Counted from the stretch's first letter, positions 1-6,443 are shown. The stretch is DNA of 9,519 bases from Anaerolineales bacterium (GCA_024643945.1 JAHELX010000204.1:1-9519), one strand, 5' to 3'. The notes: generated from the sequence alone by a model not told the origin. Numbers and translations: made by a program.

Positions 1-617
1 GCCAGCCCCAGACAAAAGAGGTTGCGTACATCTCCTTCTGGCAGGCGGAAAGCAGCCCATACACCAACGTAGCCCAGCAATAAGCCCAGGACCGCACCTG
101 CGAACAGGCTGCCCAAGAATGGCCCCAGGGGATGCAGAGTCACGTCTACCTCGGCCAGTAGTAAGGCCAGCGCCAACTGACCAAAAGCACCCAGGTCGGT
201 GCTCTCGGTAACGTGCTCCCGTACCTGCCACATCAGGCTGGCAGCCAGAATTCCCAGCAGCATTGCGCTGGCCAGCGGCACCCTGGCCCCCACGACCAAG
301 GCCAGCCCGACCAGTAAGGCAGTCAGCAGCCAGGCCAGCCCAGCCCTTAGGGTGAACGCAGGTTTGACCGATGCCATCCGCACTGCGATCTGCCATAGTA
401 GTGGGGGGAGCACCAGGGCTGATATGACCGGCCAGGCTAACTCAAGAGTGTGAACCGGCGTTAGCAGAGAAAGGGCTACACCTGCCAGAACGACCCAGGG
501 CACATAACGCCGTTGCTGCCTTTGGATACTCAGCAATCCTACCAACAAAAGTAGCATCACCAGAGCGTGGTCCAGTGCCAGGGCACTGCCCGCTACCTGG
601 CTTGAGTTACCAGCCAT
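1..617 (-). CDS. Antiporter-like membrane protein (degenerate CPA1 paralogue), 3' end cut by window edge
   Basis: I translated this reading frame by hand; it is open from an ATG at 617 to the window edge, giving 205 residues. AGGGA lies 8 nt before the ATG and the gene follows the Usp gene by 38 nt, so it is the last visible gene of the operon. The protein is almost entirely hydrophobic, with about six membrane segments. It aligns collinearly with the N-terminal half of the CPA1 antiporter encoded at 1091-2671: a leucine-rich first helix, an LPPLL motif at residues 70-74 matching VPPLI there, then matching helices through residue 205. However, the stretch aligned with the ion-binding ATDPV of the antiporter reads ASLMW (residues 126-130), and no ESLFNDG equivalent is present. 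I infer a sodium/hydrogen-exchanger-fold protein that has lost ion coupling, perhaps a regulatory or structural partner. The missing C-terminal half could hold other domains. Confidence 0.72.
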   Translation of the reverse strand, partial: MAGNSSQVAGSALALDHALVMLLLLVGLLSIQRQQRRYVPWVVLAGVALSLLTPVHTLELAWPVISALVLPPLLWQIAVRMASVKPAFTLRAGLAWLLTALLVGLALVVGARVPLASAMLLGILAASLMWQVREHVTESTDLGAFGQLALALLLAEVDVTLHPLGPFLGSLFAGAVLGLLLGYVGVWAAFRLPEGDVRNLFCLGL

Positions 618-655
618 GCAATACGTCCCTACGAAATCACGAACGTAGAAGTCGC

Positions 656-1087
656 CTATTCTACAACAACGACTTCGGCACCAGTAGCCACATGAATTTC
701 TTGGGCAAACTGGGACACCTCGCCCGGGGCGAAAGCTCGCGTCTCTGCGTCCGTTTGCGGCCCGCCAATGACTAGCGTGCTGGCATTCACCTCGCGCAGG
801 AAATCTTCAATGGCCTGCCGCAAGACCCCACGGCGCACTACCATGTCAGCGGAGACTCCCTGCTCGTGGGCGCGCGCCTGGGCGATACACAACAACCTCC
901 TGCCCAGTTGCTCTAACTCGTCGGCCAGGGCCTCGGCCAGCGCCTCGTTGGCTGGCTGGGTGAAATTGGTGTCGGCTACAAAGAAAAAGATCAGGAGATC
1001 TCCTCGCTCACGAGCCAATGCAATTGCCCGTTCCTGAGTGCGACGGCTGGCTTCACCGCCACGTGTGGCGCATACTATAGGTCCCAT
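656..1087 (-). CDS. Universal stress protein (UspA-like) family protein
   Basis: A 143-residue protein, the usual length for a single Usp domain. The alternating pattern fits the Usp fold: strand PIVCAT at 3-8, a long helix, strand LLIFFFVAD at 31-39, a helical region 45-78, strand ADMVVRRG at 80-87, helix, strand STLVIGG at 103-109, and a final strand EVVVVE. The canonical ATP-binding loop of the UspA/MJ0577 type (G-x2-G-x9-G-S/T) is not recognisable after residue 108, so it is probably a non-nucleotide-binding or divergent member. Its ATG follows the antiporter stop by 3 nt, and AGAGGA inside the antiporter's last codons supplies the ribosome site, so the two are translationally coupled. 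Usp domains are often fused to or encoded beside cation/proton antiporters; I infer a regulatory role on the neighbouring transporter. The overlapping plus-strand frames are shadows. Confidence 0.85.
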   Translation of the reverse strand: MGPIVCATRGGEASRRTQERAIALARERGDLLIFFFVADTNFTQPANEALAEALADELEQLGRRLLCIAQARAHEQGVSADMVVRRGVLRQAIEDFLREVNASTLVIGGPQTDAETRAFAPGEVSQFAQEIHVATGAEVVVVE

Positions 1088-1090
1088 AAG

Positions 1091-2671
1091 TCATTCCTCT
1101 AGTGCCGTAGAAGCTGTAGTAGCTTCGCTGATGAGAACTAGTGCTTCAAGTCGCCGGTCTACCTCACTTGCCAGTTCCCGGTACACGTCTTCTGAAATGA
1201 GCCCCTGGCGCAGGGCGTCGCTCAGGGCCCCCCGTTCGGATCGCAATGCTTCCTGCCGCGCCCGCAGCAAGACTTCGCGCTCCAGGTCGGGATGTTCGGC
1301 AAACAGTTGAGTCATCTCTTCTGTCAGTTCCTCGCTGGTCCGGTAGTATTCGTCGCGCAACCCAGCCCACACGTCGCCAGCCAACAGACCATCGTGACGC
1401 AGGTCTGCCAGCCGGTGCAATCCGGCCTGGGCTGCGTACAGCCGTCCCAGCCGCTTCTCGCGGGCCACGATGTGTTCCGGCCGCTCCGCTAGCCCCAATC
1501 GCTTCAAAAGGAATTGGATGGTGGTACCCTGTCCCATCAGGGTGAAGAGCACCACGCCAAAAGCCATCACTTCGAGCAGGTCGCGTTGGGCCAGTTGAGC
1601 GGGCAGGCTGAGGGCCAGGGCCAGGCCGATGGCTCCGCGCAGCCCCCCCCAAAACAAGACGTGCCGCCAACTCAGAGGCATGTGAACTTTGTTGCTGGCC
1701 AGACGGGTCAGCCACAACAGGCCATACACGACGATGGCCCGGCTCGCCAGCACCGCCCCCACGGCCACGATGATCGGCACGATGTGGTCAATCAACTGAG
1801 GAACGTTTACCTCGATTCCAATCAGTAAAAAGACGAGCGAGTTGGCCAGAAAGGCTAAATATTCCCAGAAGTTGAAGAGCACAATTTTGGTAGTAGGTGA
1901 CATCCCCTGAGGAGTCATATTGCCGCTGACAATGCCAGCGGCCACCACAGCCAACACACCGCTGACGTGCACTTGCTCGGCGGCCAGGTAGGCTCCAAAA
2001 GCCAAGACGGTAGTGAGGGTGATTTCAATGAAGTAGTCGTCTATTTGGGTAATGAGACGCGATACCACCCAGCCCAACGCCATGCCAATGCCCAATCCCC
2101 CCAATGCCACGCGCACAAACATAAAGACGCCTTCCACCACGTCAAATGAGCCGGCCATCGCCGCACCCAGTGCAATACTGTAGACGACGATGGCTGTGCC
2201 GTCGTTGAACAGGCTCTCTCCCTCGACGGCGACGGCCAGCCGGCGCGGCACGCCCAAGGCCCGGAAGAAAGCAACCACCGCCACCGGGTCGGTGGCAGAG
2301 ATGAGGGCGCCGAACACCGCCGCTACACTCAGGGACAACCCAATCCCGGCGGAAATAATGCCGCCGACGATGAGGGTGCTCACCAGCACTCCCGGTACCG
2401 CCAACACCAGGATGGGGATCAGATTGTCCCGCAATTGGCGAAATTCCAGGTGAAAAGCGGCTTCGAAGATGAGAGGTGGCACGAACAGGGCCAGGATCAG
2501 CTCAGGTGTGACCACCCCAATGATCGGCTGTTGTTGGAAGGTGATGAACAGTCCCACCAATACCAGAGCCACGGTGTATGGTAGTCGTATCCGGCGTACG
2601 GCGATGGCCACCAGGGATACGACCAGCAGCAAGAGAATGACAAGGGTCTCGACGGCCAAAAATTGTTCCAT
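1091..2671 (-). CDS. CPA1-family Na+/H+ antiporter (NhaP-like)
   Basis: A 526-residue inner-membrane cation/proton exchanger of the sodium/hydrogen exchanger family. About 12 membrane helices occupy residues 5-390. Family hallmarks are intact: VPPLIFE at 64-70, ATDPV at 126-130 with the ion-binding Asp128, GESLFNDG at 151-158 with the Asn156-Asp157 pair typical of electroneutral CPA1 exchangers, and GGLRGAIGL at 342-350 with the conserved Arg345. Residues 391-526 form a charged helical cytoplasmic tail, as in many bacterial CPA1 proteins. It would exchange Na+ (or K+/Li+) for H+ in pH and salt homeostasis. The ATG is 7 nt after the stop of the upstream membrane-protein gene, with only a weak Shine-Dalgarno, so re-initiation is likely. 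An uninterrupted run of eight G encodes Trp341-Gly342-Gly343 just before Arg345. Ion specificity cannot be read from sequence. Confidence 0.95.
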   Translation of the reverse strand: MEQFLAVETLVILLLLVVSLVAIAVRRIRLPYTVALVLVGLFITFQQQPIIGVVTPELILALFVPPLIFEAAFHLEFRQLRDNLIPILVLAVPGVLVSTLIVGGIISAGIGLSLSVAAVFGALISATDPVAVVAFFRALGVPRRLAVAVEGESLFNDGTAIVVYSIALGAAMAGSFDVVEGVFMFVRVALGGLGIGMALGWVVSRLITQIDDYFIEITLTTVLAFGAYLAAEQVHVSGVLAVVAAGIVSGNMTPQGMSPTTKIVLFNFWEYLAFLANSLVFLLIGIEVNVPQLIDHIVPIIVAVGAVLASRAIVVYGLLWLTRLASNKVHMPLSWRHVLFWGGLRGAIGLALALSLPAQLAQRDLLEVMAFGVVLFTLMGQGTTIQFLLKRLGLAERPEHIVAREKRLGRLYAAQAGLHRLADLRHDGLLAGDVWAGLRDEYYRTSEELTEEMTQLFAEHPDLEREVLLRARQEALRSERGALSDALRQGLISEDVYRELASEVDRRLEALVLISEATTASTALEE

Positions 2672-2678
2672 ATGCCAT

Positions 2679-3401
2679 TCAATTTCGAACCGAAAGCAGC
2701 AAGCTGCATGGCTCCGGGTAGTTACCGGTCTTGTCTACCACGACTAATCGGAATTCGTAGTCGCCCGATGGGACGGAACGGGTGTCCCATACTCCCAGAA
2801 TGCCGCCGTTAATAGAGGTGTCGAAACGCTGGATGAAAGTCCAGTCGCCAAAGCCATTGCCTCGAAACTCGAATTTGTAATACCAGAAGTCAGGGATGTC
2901 GGCCGAGCCGATGATTTGGATCACGCCCGAGACGGTGGCGCCGGTGCCGGGTTCCGAAATGCGCACGCCGGGGTTGGGGCAACTGGCTGCCACGCCGGGA
3001 GACGCCTCAGATGTTGGGGTTGGAGCTTCAATCGGCGGTGGAGTGGGACGCGGGCGTGGCGTCTCGGTGGGTGTCGGAGTGGGGAGCAGCGGCGGCGGGG
3101 TAGCAGTAGGCGGCAGCACAATGATCATGGTGGCGGTAGGAGTAGCATCGGGCAGTGGGATTTCTTCCACCAACGTTTGGGAAGTGTAAAAAACACCGCC
3201 GATGACGATGAGCGTCGCCAGGAATCCCATCGTTGCCTGGGTCATCCGCCCGGTGGCTGACTCTCGCTCTAAGGCGAAGATGGAGTTGTCGCGTTCCCGG
3301 CGAGCCACCAGATATGCGCGCAGAAAGAAAAACGCAATCAGGCTCAACAACAAGTAAAGCCAAACGGCATAGTCGGCGATCAGCTTGACGATTATGGTCA
3401 T
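2679..3401 (-). CDS. Two-helix membrane protein with Pro/Thr-rich linker and extracytoplasmic beta domain
   Basis: Unknown function, 240 residues, first gene of the operon. Two hydrophobic helices are seen at about 11-31 and 57-73. The loop between them (32-56) is rich in Arg and Lys, so by the positive-inside rule it is cytoplasmic and both termini face out. A linker at about 85-134 is dominated by Pro and Thr. The remaining 100 residues (141-240) are rich in beta-forming and aromatic residues, contain SEPGTGATVSG and PSGDYEFRLVVVD stretches like those of Ig/fibronectin-like modules, and have cysteines at 141 and 232 that could form a disulfide. In-frame codons upstream of the ATG soon meet a stop (TAG), so this is the first usable start; no good ribosome site is seen. 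The Pro/Thr linker is the same style as in the LysM lipoprotein at 6823-7797. Position suggests a surface-exposed partner of the antiporter module; that is inference. Confidence 0.82.
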   Translation of the reverse strand: MTIIVKLIADYAVWLYLLLSLIAFFFLRAYLVARRERDNSIFALERESATGRMTQATMGFLATLIVIGGVFYTSQTLVEEIPLPDATPTATMIIVLPPTATPPPLLPTPTPTETPRPRPTPPPIEAPTPTSEASPGVAASCPNPGVRISEPGTGATVSGVIQIIGSADIPDFWYYKFEFRGNGFGDWTFIQRFDTSINGGILGVWDTRSVPSGDYEFRLVVVDKTGNYPEPCSLLLSVRN

Positions 3402-3459
3402 CGGGGGTGTACCAGCCTATGATCGAGGATTGCCATCCGTATGTCTTGCTACGCTCCCA

Positions 3460-3488
3460 AGTATAAAGGCAGGGGGCTTATGTGGCAA
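3460..3488 (-). promoter_or_regulatory. Sigma70-type promoter of the membrane-protein/antiporter/Usp operon
   Basis: On the minus strand TTGCCA (3488-3483) and TATACT (3465-3460) are separated by exactly 17 nt; each matches its consensus hexamer at five of six positions. Transcription would begin near 3453, giving a leader of about 50 nt before the ATG at 3401. No other promoter is needed for the three tightly spaced genes downstream. Confidence 0.68.
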
Positions 3489-3540
3489 ATCGTGCTGTTC
3501 GGGCAGAGTTGTCCCCAACGCCGGTCAGTTTTGTAAAGGA

Positions 3541-3570
3541 GAGAGGGACTTTCCGCGCGAAGTCCCTCTC
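3541..3570. repeat. Perfect 11-bp palindrome, possible second terminator
   Basis: GAGAGGGACTT (3541-3551) and its exact reverse complement (3560-3570) enclose the 8-nt loop TCCGCGCG. On the minus strand the stem is followed by CTTTAC, a weak T-tract, so it could back up the terminator of the operon ending at 3740. It lies just upstream of the promoter at 3460-3488, where a terminator would insulate the next operon. A dispersed palindromic repeat or protein-binding site is also possible. Confidence 0.6.
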
Positions 3571-3574
3571 CCGA

Positions 3575-3665
3575 CTAGTGCCCCATCAAAGTGAGTTTGA
3601 TAAGTTAGATTCGGCCTCATGGGCGTAATCTGTATCATATCATAATCCCTGTGATGGGGTACTAG
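3575..3665. repeat. MITE-like inverted-repeat unit bounded by CTAG
   Basis: CTAGTGCCCCATCA (3575-3588) and TGATGGGGTACTAG (3652-3665) are inverted repeats of 14 bp with one mismatch, separated by 63 nt without any ORF. Because CTAG is itself palindromic, the outer four bases can be read as a 4-bp target duplication around 10-bp terminal repeats. A CTAG duplication fits the YTAR preference known for the IS5 subgroup. An internal hairpin (ATCAAA-GTGAG-TTTGAT, 3585-3601) overlaps the left end. A non-mobile structured element is the alternative. Confidence 0.45.
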
Positions 3666-3697
3666 ATCTCAGCGTCAGGTGTAAACTGATTGTAAAA

Positions 3698-3726
3698 TAA
3701 GCAAGTTGTTTCTGGACAAGTGCTTA
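3698..3726 (-). terminator. Rho-independent terminator of the PH-protein/PNP operon
   Basis: Read on the minus strand, TAAGCA pairs with TGCTTA and TTGT pairs with ACAA, with small bulges between them, around the loop CCAGAA. The run TTTTAC follows at once. It begins 14 nt after the phosphorylase stop codon. The stem is AT-rich, so efficiency may be moderate, but position and T-tract fit an intrinsic terminator. Confidence 0.6.
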
Positions 3727-3739
3727 ATGGCTAAAAGAG

Positions 3740-4594
3740 CTAAAGCGGTGGCAACTCGCGTAATACGCCTTTGAGCAAAGCAACTAGCCTGGGCACAATA
3801 ATTTTACCTGCTTCCAACACTTCTTCGTGCGTAGTTTTCCGATCTTCGCTGGGGTCGACGATGGCCACGTTGCTGATGCCTGATATCCCCATCACCCGGG
3901 TAGCACCATGGCGGGCCACAGTCACTTCGGGCACGGTGGACATACCAACTGCGTCGGCGCCGATGGTGCGCAAGAAGCGGATGTCGGCTGGCGTTTCAAA
4001 CGTGGGGCCGGCCAGGCACATATATACTCCCTCTTGCAATGTAAACCCCAGGCCGGCGGCAACGCGGCGGGCGGTAGCCTGCAAAACCGGGTCATACGCC
4101 TGCGACATATCGGGGAAGCGAGGACCAAACTCGTCCAGGTTAGGGCCACGTAGTGGGTTTAGGCCAGCCATGCCGATGAGATTGATGTGGTCGGTGATAA
4201 GCATCAAGTCGCCGGGCCGGAAACCAGGGTTGATGCCCCCCGCTGCGTTGGTGACGAACAGGGTGTGAATCCCCAAGATCTGCATCACTCGCACGGGGAT
4301 GGTAATGCGTTGCATGGAATAGCCTTCGTAATAATGCGTGCGGCCTTGCATCACCATCACCCTTTGCTCCGCCAACCGTCCGATGACCAATCGCCCGGCA
4401 TGTCCCACAATGGTGGAGGTGGGAAACTGCGGGATTTCGGAATAGGGGATGACGTCGGCCTCTTCTACCTCATCGGCCAGAGAGCTAAGGCCTGATCCTA
4501 GAATGAGGCTGACCCGGGGGTGATGATTGGTTCGACTGCGAATGGCATTTGCCGCTTCATCGAGTTCTTTTCGAGTGATAAATTCGTCACCCAT
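3740..4594 (-). CDS. punA: Purine nucleoside phosphorylase, trimeric (class I) type
   Basis: A 284-residue cytoplasmic enzyme of purine salvage that splits inosine or guanosine with phosphate to the free base and ribose 1-phosphate. Length and motifs match trimeric PNPs: phosphate-loop LILGSGLSSLAD at 30-41, GHAGRLVIG at 64-72, GRTHYYEGYSM at 84-94 with the active-site His86, TNAAGGIN at 115-122, GPTFETPAD at 196-204 with Glu199, GMSTVPEV at 217-224, and SNVA with Asn242 followed by THEEVL with His256. The Glu and Asn are the residues that read 6-oxopurines in this family, whereas methylthioadenosine phosphorylases carry Asp at the Asn position, so inosine/guanosine is the likely substrate. 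The ATG overlaps the upstream stop as TGATG, and AAGGA 7 nt before it is a good ribosome site, so the gene is coupled to the PH-domain gene. A terminator follows closely. Confidence 0.93.
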   Translation of the reverse strand: MGDEFITRKELDEAANAIRSRTNHHPRVSLILGSGLSSLADEVEEADVIPYSEIPQFPTSTIVGHAGRLVIGRLAEQRVMVMQGRTHYYEGYSMQRITIPVRVMQILGIHTLFVTNAAGGINPGFRPGDLMLITDHINLIGMAGLNPLRGPNLDEFGPRFPDMSQAYDPVLQATARRVAAGLGFTLQEGVYMCLAGPTFETPADIRFLRTIGADAVGMSTVPEVTVARHGATRVMGISGISNVAIVDPSEDRKTTHEEVLEAGKIIVPRLVALLKGVLRELPPL

Positions 4595-5247
4595 CAGATT
4601 TTCCTTAACAACTCCTGTTTCTTTTCTTGAAATTCCTGCTCGGAAATGATGCCTTTCTTGCGTAGTTCATCTAGCTCGGCGATGAGTTCGGGGATATCGC
4701 CACCGGTAGGGGTGGGCGTTCCGAGGGTGCGCTCGGCCTTGCGGCCAAATTCGTCAAGCATGCCCAGGTTCTGCTTGTAGTTGAGCATTTCGGTTTTAAA
4801 GCGAACGGGGTGGGTAATGTGGCCAAAGCGATTCACCCCAATTTCGCTGGCCGTGAGGATCTCCAGGTCGCCATAGCCCAGCACTCGCCCCAACATTGAT
4901 TGGTTTAGCACAACATCGTTCACCTTTTCCAGTGACGAGTCGATGACGTGCTTGTTGATGACTCCTTTTGTCTGGATGACTCGCCGATTGGTGATAATGT
5001 ATTGTTCGTTCCACCAGTTCAGTAATCGGATTGCCAATCCGGTGAGAGGGATGATCAACAACACCAGCGGAAGCAAGGTCAAGAGAGTGGTGCCAGCCGA
5101 GGACAGGTTGAGAGCGATGTCTGCGGCAGCAATCGCAGCCAGGAAAAAGCCATTCACGACCACCGGTCCTACCAGCACAATCCAATGCTGGCGGGTCATG
5201 AAGACGATGTTTTCCTCGCGCCCCATCAAGCTTTCACTATATCCCAT
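4594..5247 (-). CDS. PH-domain (bPH2/YdbT-like) membrane protein with C-terminal SHOCT domain
   Basis: A 217-residue membrane protein. Two hydrophobic helices lie at about 22-47 and 54-77. They are followed at once by the signature of bacterial PH domain 2: WNEQYIITNRRV at 79-90, IDSSLEKVNDV at 102-112 and SMLGRVLGYGDLEI at 117-130. After a short Thr/Pro hinge (174-182), residues 185-217 form a SHOCT domain with the typical L-xx-L-xx-KGIIS-xx-EF-xx-KK pattern. Such proteins sit in the cytoplasmic membrane with the PH and SHOCT parts in the cytoplasm; their function is generally unknown, with roles in oligomerisation or membrane stress proposed for relatives. AGAGGAG 8 nt before the ATG is a strong ribosome site. 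The stop overlaps the phosphorylase start by one base; no functional link between the two is obvious. Confidence 0.88.
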   Translation of the reverse strand: MGYSESLMGREENIVFMTRQHWIVLVGPVVVNGFFLAAIAAADIALNLSSAGTTLLTLLPLVLLIIPLTGLAIRLLNWWNEQYIITNRRVIQTKGVINKHVIDSSLEKVNDVVLNQSMLGRVLGYGDLEILTASEIGVNRFGHITHPVRFKTEMLNYKQNLGMLDEFGRKAERTLGTPTPTGGDIPELIAELDELRKKGIISEQEFQEKKQELLRKI

Positions 5248-5501
5248 GATTTCTGCTCCTCTAGCAAATCAAAGCGCTCGTATCAACACTGCGTGCGTCG
5301 AGCAATGACGAGATGTTTCTGAGAGATCACGGGAGGAAATTGCCCTGACCATTCAAAGGATCTGGCTCACGGAGCCAGATACCACACCGTTTTCCTCGGA
5401 GAGTGGCCGCCCCACCGTGCTTCTAGAAAAACGGCGCGTCAGGAATGCCTCGCCCTACTCAACAGCGTATGCCAGTACGAGCGTTAGCATAGGATGGGCG
5501 C
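5248..5501. other. 254-nt intergenic region with inverted repeats
   Basis: It lies between the recombinase stop and the PH-protein start, both on the minus strand. It holds the perfect hairpin at 5360-5380 and a looser one in which CCGTTTT (from 5387) can pair with AAAACGG about 30 nt on, enclosing GTGG/CCAC. I see no convincing promoter for the PH-protein gene; a weak TTGCTC/GATACG pair upstream has a 15-nt spacer only. No ORF is credible. Confidence 0.55.
5360..5380. repeat. Perfect 9-bp hairpin, possible recombinase-gene terminator
   Basis: ATCTGGCTC (5360-5368) and its exact reverse complement (5372-5380) flank the three-base loop ACG. On the minus strand it is followed by CCTTTGAA, which is only a weak T-tract. 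It sits about 120 nt after the recombinase stop and 113 nt before the PH-protein start, so it could end one transcript or act as a regulatory site for the other. Confidence 0.5.
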
Positions 5502-6380
5502 CTATTTATCTGTCTCCTGGCCGACGTGTTGATAAACTTGAGTGGTGGAGATGTTAGCGTGCCCCAGCAATTTCTGGATATCCTGCAGCGATTTGCCCTG
5601 ACTCAGCTTGTGAGCGGCGAAGGAATGCCGCAGAGTATGGGGGGTCACGTCTTCGGAGATTCCTACCTCGTTCACGTAATGCTTGATAATGAGCCACAGT
5701 CCCTGGCGAGTCAGCCGTTGTCCACGATGATTGAGGAAAAGAGCACGCTCCTCTGGATCGCGCACCAGTTGCATTCGGCCCTTGTTGAGATAGGTTTGCA
5801 GGGAATCGAGCGCCCGATCACCGATGGGGATGACCCGCTCCTTGCTCGAGGCTTTCTTACCGCGCACGCGCACTGAACGCGAGGCCAGGTCCATATCATC
5901 TACATCGAGAGAAACCAGCTCAGTGACTCGCATACCCGAAGCGTACAGCAGTTCCAACAGCGCGTGGTCGCGCTGCGACTTGGCCGACGCACCTTTGGCA
6001 GGAGCGGTTAGTAGGCGCTCAATGTCTTCGCGGGAGATGGCTTTGGGCAGACGCTTTTTAACCTTGGGCGAGTCCAGTGTGGCAGTCGGGTCGTCTTTGA
6101 CGCCCCCTTCAGCCATCAGATAATGGAAAAATGACTTGATGGCAGCTACTTTGCGTGCTACCGTGGAAGATGTATACTCGCGCTCTTTCAGGTTTAAGAT
6201 GTACTTGATTATCGTGTCTTTGTCTATCTCGGCCCAGGTAGACTGTCTGGAGTCTTCGTTTTGCCCCTCCAGGTACCGCAAGAATTGCGTAAGATCATTC
6301 CGGTAAGCGGCGATCGTATTGTCGGCATAGCCTTTCTCAGAATCTAAAAAGTTGAGAAAGTCTTGAATTTTCTCTTGCAT
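5502..6380 (-). CDS. xerD: Tyrosine recombinase XerC/XerD
   Basis: A 292-residue site-specific recombinase, the normal Xer length. The N-terminal core-binding domain (about 3-90) shows GYADNTIAAYRNDL at 17-30 and STVARKVAAIKSFFHYL at 72-88. The catalytic domain follows with Arg151 (GMRVTELVSL), Lys175 after RVRG, the H-x-x-R box at His248 and Arg251 (HTLRHSFAAH), His274 in LLGHANISTT and the nucleophile Tyr283. All six catalytic positions are present. The beta-hairpin lysine region reads GKKASSKERVIP, one or two residues longer than the usual GKGSKERIVP. It would resolve chromosome dimers at dif in a synaptic tetramer, alone or with a partner; the XerC versus XerD choice is not certain. No phage or integron genes flank it, so a housekeeping role is more likely than an element integrase. 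AGGAGGAG precedes the ATG. Confidence 0.9.
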   Translation of the reverse strand: MQEKIQDFLNFLDSEKGYADNTIAAYRNDLTQFLRYLEGQNEDSRQSTWAEIDKDTIIKYILNLKEREYTSSTVARKVAAIKSFFHYLMAEGGVKDDPTATLDSPKVKKRLPKAISREDIERLLTAPAKGASAKSQRDHALLELLYASGMRVTELVSLDVDDMDLASRSVRVRGKKASSKERVIPIGDRALDSLQTYLNKGRMQLVRDPEERALFLNHRGQRLTRQGLWLIIKHYVNEVGISEDVTPHTLRHSFAAHKLSQGKSLQDIQKLLGHANISTTQVYQHVGQETDK

Positions 6381-6443
6381 AAGTCAACTCCTCCTGCGCC
6401 ATCATAGGGAGAGCGCGTGCCAACTCCCACCAATTTCATGCCT

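Larger units (their letters stand above)
3402..3739. other. 338-nt intergenic region with promoter, palindrome, MITE-like unit and terminator
   Basis: No coding region is convincing here. From left to right it holds the promoter of the leftward antiporter operon (3460-3488), a perfect palindrome (3541-3570), an inverted-repeat unit bounded by CTAG (3575-3665), and the terminator of the purine nucleoside phosphorylase operon (3698-3726). Each is listed separately. The stretch is more AT-rich between 3595 and 3710 than the genes on either side. Confidence 0.7.

Noticed and set aside
1164..1715. Long minus-strand ORF (183 codons) inside the antiporter gene
   Set aside because: It is a shifted frame of the antiporter, very rich in Arg, Pro and Gly, with no domain.
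2896..3260. Gly/Val-rich plus-strand ORFs opposite the Pro/Thr linker
   Set aside because: They are the complement of Pro/Thr-rich codons; the sense protein has membrane helices and an operon context.
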